Below the pieces are notes generated by a model. That model was not told the origin of the DNA. It made no database searches and saw only the letters and a program-made list of their open reading frames with translations. This document shows positions 7,803-13,918 of a DNA stretch of 13,918 nucleotides, one piece after another. Both the position numbers and the translations under genes were made by a program. This stretch comes from Fragilaria radians. Lineage: Eukaryota; Bacillariophyta; Fragilariophyceae; Fragilariales; Fragilariaceae. Every line of letters starts with the position of its first letter. Positions within the stretch are counted from its first letter, which is position 1. The stretch lies in NCBI GenBank assembly GCA_900642245.1, contig CAAAJI010000177.1:78469-92386 (forward strand), in the 5' to 3' direction.

Positions 7803-9438
7803 TTATTTTTTACTTTCATCTAGCAGACGTTGATACTCCTCAAGAACCCACACCAGGAATTGATCCGCATCTGGAATTGCCCAAGGTTGGGCTGTTACAG
7901 TGAGCGATAACGTTCCAGCGTAGCTTGTCACAACAACCCCGACAGGAATTCCTGGCGGAAGTGGTAAGAAACCAGCGATGCTTTGAACAGTGTGAGAGTC
8001 CATATGTAACTTAGTTGGACTTGACCTCACATTTGAGATTGAAACGCAAGCATTAGCACTGGCCTGTCGGAAAAGAAACTTAGTCCATGATAATGGCATG
8101 TAACTAGAGGAACGCGCCCAAAGGTAAGAAAGAACTGGAGCAGGGCTCTGTTTTAACCATGATAGAGTGTTATGGACTTTCAGTAACCTATCCTTACCAC
8201 CAAGTGATGACTCTCCGGGAATACAAGCCGTGAAAGCCCCAATAAAGTTCCCAATAGACATTCCAGGAGGAAGTATGCCACCCCCAAGATGGACTGGAAT
8301 GACTACATTGATACTTTGAAACTTTGGTAGATGTTTGTCATGAACATGAAATTTTTCACGATGACACTGCAATTGCTTCCCTATTGCATAAGATACGCAA
8401 GAAACCCAAAGATCATTGATTGTTGCATTATGAGCACGTGCAACCTTTTGAACTTGCTCCAAGGGAGCTGCATCACACCATGATACAGTCCGCAACAGTC
8501 CTTCCTCTTCTCCTGACCACTTTAAGACAAGATCAAAAGGGTTACGCGGCATATACCAAAGTAACTGACATTGGTATAATAAGGCCTGAATGGAACCACC
8601 AAAAAACCAAATAATTTGTTTCATCCATTGGACAATTCGACGTAAGAATGATTTAGCTTTTTTCGAACGTTTCTTTATTTCTGATTTGATGGCATGTTTC
8701 AACATTTCTGCCTCATCCGATAATTCCATAAAGGCGGACACAAGAGATACTCCATCTGCCAGGGCATGGTGGCTTCGAAACAAAATGAGTGATTCCGTAT
8801 TGTGATCCTTGGGAAGTTGCTCCGACTTGAGACGAGAAATTGCGCCAGTAGAACCAATTTTACCGGACGCAATTTGAGCCTCCCAAAGAGCCTGGTTTGT
8901 TGGGAATGGAGCTGTTAACCATTGCGCCATCCGATGAGCCAATTCCGCTCGATAGATGGATGGAAAGTATGTATCCGTAACACGTTCATGAAGCATTTTC
9001 GTTGTATTTGAATAAAATCCTGGCTGACTATCGTCGATACATTGTTCAAAACGCGGATGCTTCTCCGATATTTGTTTGGTCAACCATAATCGTTGAAAGT
9101 CCGATGCTGTAAAGGGACGTGATCCTGTCATGGCCAAGAACAATGCGGGTATCGATGGATTTGCAGGTGTTTGTGAATCATGAGAAAATCTACCAATGGA
9201 TGTCATCTTTATATTCATGGTTTCGGACATAGAAGTATAAGTTAGAACAAGGAGCACCGAAACAATAATAATCAAGTAATTTGGGAAGTCACCCAAGGCA
9301 TGTAGAGGGTCTTACTCTGGTCCGTAAATTGGAATTACGTGCTTCACAATCCGTATGCCGATAAGTATGAGTTGTCAAAGTCACAAGAAAAGCTGACTTG
9401 GAAACTCTTGCAGCGGCTGTCATGGCTGCTCCATTCAT
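7803..9438 (-). CDS. Bifunctional wax synthase/diacylglycerol acyltransferase (WS/DGAT family), two exons
   Basis: Role (family knowledge): WS/DGAT enzymes transfer acyl groups from acyl-CoA to fatty alcohols or diacylglycerol, making wax esters or triacylglycerol at the ER and lipid droplets. Model: exon 1 is 9438-9316 (41 codons) and exon 2 is 9206-7803 (467 codons plus stop), phase 0, 508 residues in all, within the usual family range. The catalytic motif HHxxxDG is intact as HHALADG (about 187-193). The lysine/arginine-rich then hydrophobic stretch (KKRSKKAKSFLRR to QALLYQCQLLWYMP, about 215-255) looks like a membrane-associating helix. The C-terminal DUF1298 domain is clear: SISNVRSSPTKL, IAGFLPLPPGIPVGVVVTSY and GTLSLTVTAQPWAIPDADQF. 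The start at ATG 9438 follows an in-frame TAA at 9453-9451; ATG 9423 is an in-frame alternative. The 5' exon rests on splice consensus only. A shorter unspliced product could start at Met codons just upstream of, or at, 9206. Substrate preference cannot be read from the sequence. Confidence 0.9.
9207..9315 (-). other. Intron near the 5' end of the WS/DGAT gene (109 nt)
   Basis: The donor CCAGA|GTAAGA is at 9315, a perfect CTAAC branch candidate lies at 9245-9241, and the acceptor ATAAAG| ends at 9207, about 35 nt past the branch A. There is no AG between the branch site and a few bases before the acceptor. The phase-0 junction joins NLRTR to MTSIGRF. The intron is in frame with exon 2 over its last 100 or so bases, so naive translation shows a false hydrophobic leader (YLIIIVSVLLVLTYTS). 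Confidence 0.65.
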
Positions 9439-10427
9439 GGGTACAGCTCGTTACCGTTATTATGTCGATTGGATAGATAATGAGACAACAATTGTATTTC
9501 CGTTACAGTGCTTTACTACATACTGTAGTGAACTTAAAAAGGATGAAGGATTCCGTTTTAACAATTCAAGATAAGCTGCATTTGTCCCTGAACAACATAA
9601 TGGTTCAACTAATCACAGATAATCATAAGACATAGGGCGCTACAGCAATACTATGGTTAACATATTTAGGTGGTTTCTTTTTTAGCACTCCAAGATAAAG
9701 CAACTTTTGAAATCTTGATAAGAAAAGTTAATGCTTAGATGTCTCCCAATTTTGTGTGAATATGTGTTAGCAAGTATGCTTACTTATTCGTGTATACCGA
9801 GAGTGAACTAAATGCATAACTCATTGTATTAGATGTATCAAGGATAAATTTGAGAATTGAAAGGGCATGCATTTCTTAACAATCCAATAAACTACTCCTG
9901 CACAAATGTACTTTAGGAAAATCAAAGTATAATCAACATAACCACTCAAGATTTCATGTTGCTGGGAAAATATCGATTTCCAAGAAACTCCTTAAACTAG
10001 ACGTCCACATTAAAAAGAAGTGTTACAAAAAAGCGTTATTAAAATTAATTTACATTGCTAAATTTTTAAATGACAAGCTTTGTAACCCTTAGGTTCAATC
10101 ATCATCTTTTTTGCTGCTGTGCATCCATCGATTTGTGTCTACCTCAAACTAGGCTATTCATCTTGAATTTGTTCATAAGCAACAAATAAAGCAAGGTGCA
10201 ATGAAGAAAAAGTTTCGAGTGCATTAGTAATTTACAATTAATTACTGAAAAACAGCAATCCCATCTGATGCCTCATTTTTGAAACATATAATAATCCATG
10301 CGAATAATTTGAAATTTGAGGAAATGCAATCCCTGCGCAATAAGTCTTGCTTCAACAAACCATCCCTATTGTGCTTCCCATACTAGAACTTCCAATTATT
10401 TTCCCGAATAATGATGGTCCTTAGCTT
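9439..10427. other. AT-rich intergenic region between WS/DGAT and ELM2-SANT-PHD genes
   Basis: Both flanking genes are on the minus strand, so this region holds the 3' flank of the ELM2-SANT-PHD gene (right end) and the promoter of the WS/DGAT gene (left end). I see no open frame of convincing composition, no tRNA-like cloverleaf and no repeat family. A decayed element cannot be excluded by eye. Confidence 0.6.
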
Positions 10428-12512
10428 TCACAAGGCTTGTGCTTTTTCAACCTTTGGATTCTTCCTGATACAGTCCGGACAAAACCAATCTCCATCCGGT
10501 ACAACTAACAAAGGAGGGTCAAGACATGACTGATGAAAATCTCGGTAGCAATTATCACAAGATATCAGAACACCCCCGTCTTCGCAGATCACACAATAAA
10601 CTCCTCCTCCATTTTCTTCGCACTTTGATAAATAATCTTCTCTTTCCTTCGCAATCTTCTTCTTAAGCTTTTTATATAACGGACAAGGCTTGAACTTGCT
10701 ATAATAGTGACCTAAACATGCATTTACAGACCTTCCCAGTAGCTTCGACATGTGCTTGAATCGCTTACTAAAGTATGGCTTTTCCAGTCCAACAGACGAA
10801 GGATATCTTCCGAAATCTTCCATTATAAGCATTGCGAATTTATCGGTTTCTTCGAAATTGAAGGCGGACAAGGCCTCTGGTAGACGTTCTCCTAAGGATG
10901 CAATCAATTCTTTCCTTGCCTTTTGCACTTCGTAGTTATTGCGGTGGAGCATTTCCATCAACAGCACACGATTGGTTGGCAAAAGGTTCAAAAAGTCTTC
11001 CAACTTTTCTCCATTTTGTTCTGCTCCTTCCGCCAGGCTACAATCCCAAAGAACTCCATAACTAACGCAAATGAAGCAAATATTTTGTTAGGAACAACAG
11101 AAATCAGAGCGAATTATTTCACATCCAACATCGTTATCTTACCCATCCACACTTGAAGGCCTTTCGCAGTCACATACAAAGTTACTATGAATCGTCACAG
11201 CAGGTAGACTGGGAACTTGATATTCCGCCCCTACCCGACTAGATGATTTCTTGAAGGAAGTCCAATTGGCCTTATGCGGACTCTGCAAAGTGTCATTCCC
11301 AATACATCCAGAGCTGTTGCTCTGTCTTACTCGTTGTCGCTTTGGCTCAGGATGTTCGTAGCAATCTGGAGCCATCACTTTCAACAATCGCTTCTTGTTC
11401 TTACGGGCGGGAGGCACAGTTTTAGGAATTTTGCATAGAAACAATAAAGGAACATTTTCAGCATCATTTCCTTGCATGCCAATCTCTTTCTTACTATGTT
11501 TCGATTTGGGCCATTCAACTAACATCGTATCACCAGGCTGGACATCGTGAGGAAGCTCTACAATCACACACGTTTGTTCTAGACCAGGATATTCCAAAGC
11601 TTCAACTTTGGATTGCGCAATCAAGCTTCTTTTTCTTTGACATTCCATGTCCAAAGATCGACGAGGTAACTGTCGTTGCCTGTGACTCCGACGAAATTCC
11701 TGTGCTTCCAATAATTTCTCACTTTCCAATTTCAAGTTTTCTTCGTTGAAAGTAAATTCATCTACTTCAGGACAAGACTGTACAGATTCTGACTTTAGTT
11801 CGGAACATGAAAGAGGTCTCGTAGCAAATTTTGGATTAGAAATTCGATGCACACTATATCGATGAGAATCCCTTGTGATCCAGGAACGAGGCGAATGAGT
11901 GGCATGCATACCATCTTGAAGAATTGCTTTATCTTGAAAAGTCTCGATGCGCTTGATAAAGTCGACATAATGAACATGGGACGTGCGAGGTATAGCCCAG
12001 GCAATGTCATCATCAGTAGCAACACCATTGATTAAGGCCGTTACTCCGGATGATTCATCACGATCATAAACGTGTCTTGAAATGCTATACGTGATCGAAG
12101 GTGTATCTTCTACCTGTTGGTTATGCTCTGCATTTTCATTTGGACGATGCAAGGATTCATCCACGCTAGAATGCGACACTTGTCGAGGTTCCTCATTAGA
12201 GAAGAGAATGCTTGTCTGTTGATCAGTAGCAGTATGAGATGTAACCTGCTTTCTTAATTCATCCGAATCCAATGCATCATAATCGTCTAAAATTCTTGTC
12301 GGCTGAGTGAAACGAATATCACCCGATACAGGAGATACATCCTTGCTTATTTTCAGCGGACTTTTTGCTGTAATTTTCCCAAGGACTTTGCGCTGATGAT
12401 TGACATCTTTAACATTGTTATCAAGCAGTTCAATGTTTTTTGATTCCACGGAAGGTGATTGTTGAGTGGTTTTTGTACTCTTTCTAAAATCAGGTTTTTG
12501 ACAGTGCAACAT
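10428..12512 (-). CDS. ELM2-SANT-PHD chromatin protein (histone deacetylase corepressor-like), two exons
   Basis: Model: exon 1 is 12512-11143, exon 2 is 11061-10428, phase 2, 667 residues. Residues 1-300 are hydrophilic and probably disordered. A motif CVIVELPHDVQPGDTMLVEW lies at 315-334, and basic stretches KNKKRLLK (371-378) and EPKRQRVR (389-396) look like nuclear localisation signals. The ELM2 domain spans about 425-506 and is split by the intron: RVGAEYQVPSLP before it, then GVLWD, LEDFLNLLP and LLMEMLHRNNYEVQKARKEL after it. A SANT domain follows at about 523-581 (FNFEETDKFAMLIMEDFGR, then FSKRFKHMSKLLG, GHYYSKFK). A complete C4HC3 PHD finger ends the protein (612-654: YCVICEDGG, LISCDNC, FHQSC, DWFCPDC). 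Known: ELM2-SANT modules of CoREST, MTA and MIER recruit class I histone deacetylases. Inferred: a nuclear scaffold linking a deacetylase to chromatin. The frame stays open upstream of ATG 12512 to 12575, so a longer N-terminus from another exon is possible. Confidence 0.9.
11062..11142 (-). other. Intron inside the ELM2 domain of the chromatin-protein gene (81 nt)
   Basis: The donor GATGG|GTAAGA is at 11142, a CTAAC branch candidate has its A near 11088, and the acceptor TTGCGTTAG| ends at 11062. The phase-2 junction makes a Gly codon (GG+T) and joins SSVDG to YGVLWDCSLAEG. This rebuilds the conserved spacing between the GxEYQ and VLWDP-like elements of ELM2, which strongly supports the splice. 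Confidence 0.9.
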
Positions 12513-12865
12513 AGTTTCCAGGCTGGGAGGCTTCAGGTGGATGTAAGGTGGTCCTTGTGAATCAAATACCTGAATCTACAATTGCGTTAAAAATAATGTT
12601 GATACCCTTTTTATGTCGTCAAGGCACGTTCTAGAATAGCTATTAGACACACTGATATGCTGTTGTTAATCTCGCTTTTATGATATGATCAGGAGAAGAT
12701 GTTGTTGCTCCACTTTGCCTTGAATACTTCTTACCAATTTCTACTTACTGTAAAAACAAGACTCTTTTAATCGAGCTAATCTATTTCAATACAGCTGCGC
12801 GCTGAAATATTCATTTGCATCCGAATTTACTGGTACAAAAAAATGAATTTTCAACTGGAATTTTC

Positions 12866-12928
12866 CTAAACGTCATCCGAACAAAATTTTTGTTCGGCCA
12901 TTTTGGGCGGGTTATGATATTTGTTCAT
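12866..12928 (-). other. Possible short upstream ORF (20 codons) of the ELM2-SANT-PHD gene
   Basis: ATG 12928-12926 opens a 20-codon frame (MNKYHNPPKMAEQKFCSDDV) ending at TAG 12868-12866, about 350 bases upstream of the main start. A second in-frame ATG lies within it. If transcription begins upstream of 12928, this would be a uORF; the transcription start is unknown. Nothing else supports translation. Confidence 0.2.
12877..12897. repeat. 21-bp palindrome with 10-bp arms
   Basis: The arms CCGAACAAAA (12877-12886) and TTTTGTTCGG (12888-12897) are perfect reverse complements around a single central T. It lies upstream of the ELM2-SANT-PHD gene, beside the GC-box-like patch. It could be a binding site for a dimeric regulator, or form a hairpin in a 5' leader. 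The symmetry is seen directly; the function is unknown. Confidence 0.6.
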
Positions 12929-13829
12929 GATGACCTTTCGTATTCCCTTTAAACTTTGATCCTGTTGACAGTTTTTCCAATTCAATTTCTAGAGAGCTTC
13001 TTGTATTCATTTTGGTAGTTGTCGTCTGAATTGTACCTTTACCTGAACTCATTGTGGCTCAAGATGACTGATAAGTCCAGGTGGCAATTAATCTTTCCAT
13101 TTTCTTCCAATTTCCATGCATCAGTTTGGATTTGTTTTGGAATTCTCATTGACGATTTTACCAATCATTATGATTTGAAAATTTTCATTGCAGTATGTAG
13201 CGATGTCAATACTCGTAGGATTTCATATCCTGCTCTTTTGGTTACTAAAAGTGTTTAGCCAAAAAGGGTTTCCCTTCTCCTCTTCTCTTTTTCAACCATG
13301 ATTAGAATTAGAATTCATTATTTTCATTAAAATTGTCCTTACTTAATTTTAGATTTTCCAGATGTCATATGGTTGTGCCCTACTTTCTGTTGAAAATCCT
13401 TCTTGCCATGTAACATTGGATTGACTTTAAAGATGATTTATCGTAAATCTTTGTTTGGCATCTTGTAGAGAAAAAGTGATGTCTGAAGCATCCCATGTAA
13501 CGCCTTCAAAATTCAACAAAGAGTAACTTTACATTGCTATTAATTACCACTTACTTATTATACAATTAGTTGATCATATGGCACAAATTATCTCCTAATG
13601 TACCCTTGATCTTTAATTTTATCCTTGCATCGTTTTGCTCTGCCGTCTCCTTATACTGGTGCATTTGGTATAATTACAGGCATTGCATATATTTCTCATT
13701 GTCTTCCATTGTTGCAGTTGACTAAATTACCTCTAAAAAGCAGCAGGACTTGATGCATATTCTTTGCTTCTGTATACTTGTTGTGTTTATACTTTGGCGC
13801 ATGTTCTTGCTTTGACAAATTCATCTCGT

Positions 13830-13918
13830 CTATCTACCCAAAATAGCAAATTCCCTATCTGCTAAAGCTAACACTCCCTTTTCATGTAGCTGTTTTAACT
13901 CTCCAATTGCTTCCTTGC
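13830..13918 (-). CDS. C-terminal end of an unidentified gene with a SHOCT-like tail (runs off the window edge)
   Basis: Seen: a minus-strand frame of 28 codons from the window edge to TAG 13832-13830. It reads KEAIGELKQLHEKGVLAL followed by ADREFAILGR. The spacing L..L..L...GVL followed by EF near the end resembles the SHOCT (short C-terminal) domain, whose pattern is L..L...G.(I/L)T..EF...K..LL. The usual final lysine and double leucine are not clear. The tract is coding-like in composition compared with the AT-rich DNA beside it. The rest of the gene lies beyond the window, so neither function nor exon structure can be stated. It could also be a chance open frame of this length. Confidence 0.45.
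   Translation of the reverse strand, partial: KEAIGELKQLHEKGVLALADREFAILGR

Larger units (their letters stand above)
12513..13829. other. AT-rich intergenic region upstream of the ELM2-SANT-PHD gene
   Basis: This stretch contains the promoter and 5' leader of the ELM2-SANT-PHD gene on its left and the 3' flank of a further minus-strand gene on its right. Separate entries cover a 20-codon upstream frame and a 21-bp palindrome. A GC-box-like GGGCGGG at 12905-12911 is the main GC-rich patch. A 64-codon plus-strand frame from ATG 13064 to TAG 13258 has a fair start context but no recognisable domain, and I do not call it a gene. Confidence 0.55.

Noticed and set aside
8420..8805. Two plus-strand frames antisense to the WS/DGAT gene
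   Set aside because: They are antisense to the conserved acyltransferase domain that includes HHALADG; shadow frames.
11795..12035. Overlapping frames on both strands inside the ELM2-SANT-PHD first exon
   Set aside because: Shadows of the 457-codon exon frame, with no independent support.
13064..13258. 64-codon plus-strand frame from a good-context ATG
   Set aside because: No recognisable domain, no neighbouring splice support, and it lies in AT-rich intergenic DNA. Kept out for lack of evidence, though conservation data could revive it.
1..13918. Search for tRNA, rRNA, CRISPR, transposon ends and long direct repeats
   Set aside because: No cloverleaf-like B box, repeat-spacer pattern, transposase, reverse transcriptase or terminal repeats were seen by eye on either strand. 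Short or degraded elements could be missed without computation.

Overview
The window looks like nuclear DNA of a unicellular eukaryote, most likely a diatom or another stramenopile alga. The reasons are: genes that read as eukaryotic families (HECT ubiquitin ligase, GT60 glycosyltransferase, WS/DGAT acyltransferase, ELM2-SANT-PHD chromatin protein); long, nearly intron-free coding exons broken by single short GT-AG introns (81-109 nt) with CTAAC- or TTAAC-type branch sites; compact intergenic spacers next to AT-rich ones; and no bacterial-type operons or ribosome binding sites. The lineage is an inference from gene content and intron style, not proven.

Layout: (1) 1-789, minus: 5' part of a phytanoyl-CoA dioxygenase (PHYHD1-like) gene, cut by the window edge. 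(2) 790-1003: a 214-bp head-to-head promoter. (3) 1004-4336, plus: a complete single-exon HECT E3 ubiquitin ligase of the UBE3C/Hul5 type. (4) An 82-bp tail-to-tail spacer. (5) 6253-4419, minus: a two-exon, membrane-anchored GT60 (Skp1/mucin-type alpha-GlcNAc transferase family) glycosyltransferase. (6) 6254-7802: AT-rich intergenic DNA with one curious plus-strand open frame that looks spliced. (7) 9438-7803, minus: a two-exon wax synthase/diacylglycerol acyltransferase (WS/DGAT). (8) 9439-10427: AT-rich intergenic DNA. (9) 12512-10428, minus: a two-exon ELM2-SANT-PHD chromatin corepressor-like protein. (10) 12513-13829: AT-rich intergenic DNA holding a strong 21-bp palindrome inside a short upstream reading frame. 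(11) 13830-13918, minus: the last 28 codons of another gene, with a SHOCT-like C-terminus.

The genes do not form an obvious pathway. They cover lipid or 2-oxoglutarate oxygenase chemistry, protein quality control, protein glycosylation, neutral lipid synthesis and chromatin regulation, and look like a normal mixed housekeeping segment. No mobile element, CRISPR array, rRNA or tRNA was recognised. Three gene models (GT60, WS/DGAT, ELM2-SANT-PHD) depend on splice junctions that I placed by reading-frame continuity and splice consensus. The most interesting items are the single-chain ELM2-SANT-PHD architecture, the secretory form of a GT60 enzyme, the hidden 5' exon of the WS/DGAT gene and the spliced-looking orphan frame at 6374-6649.
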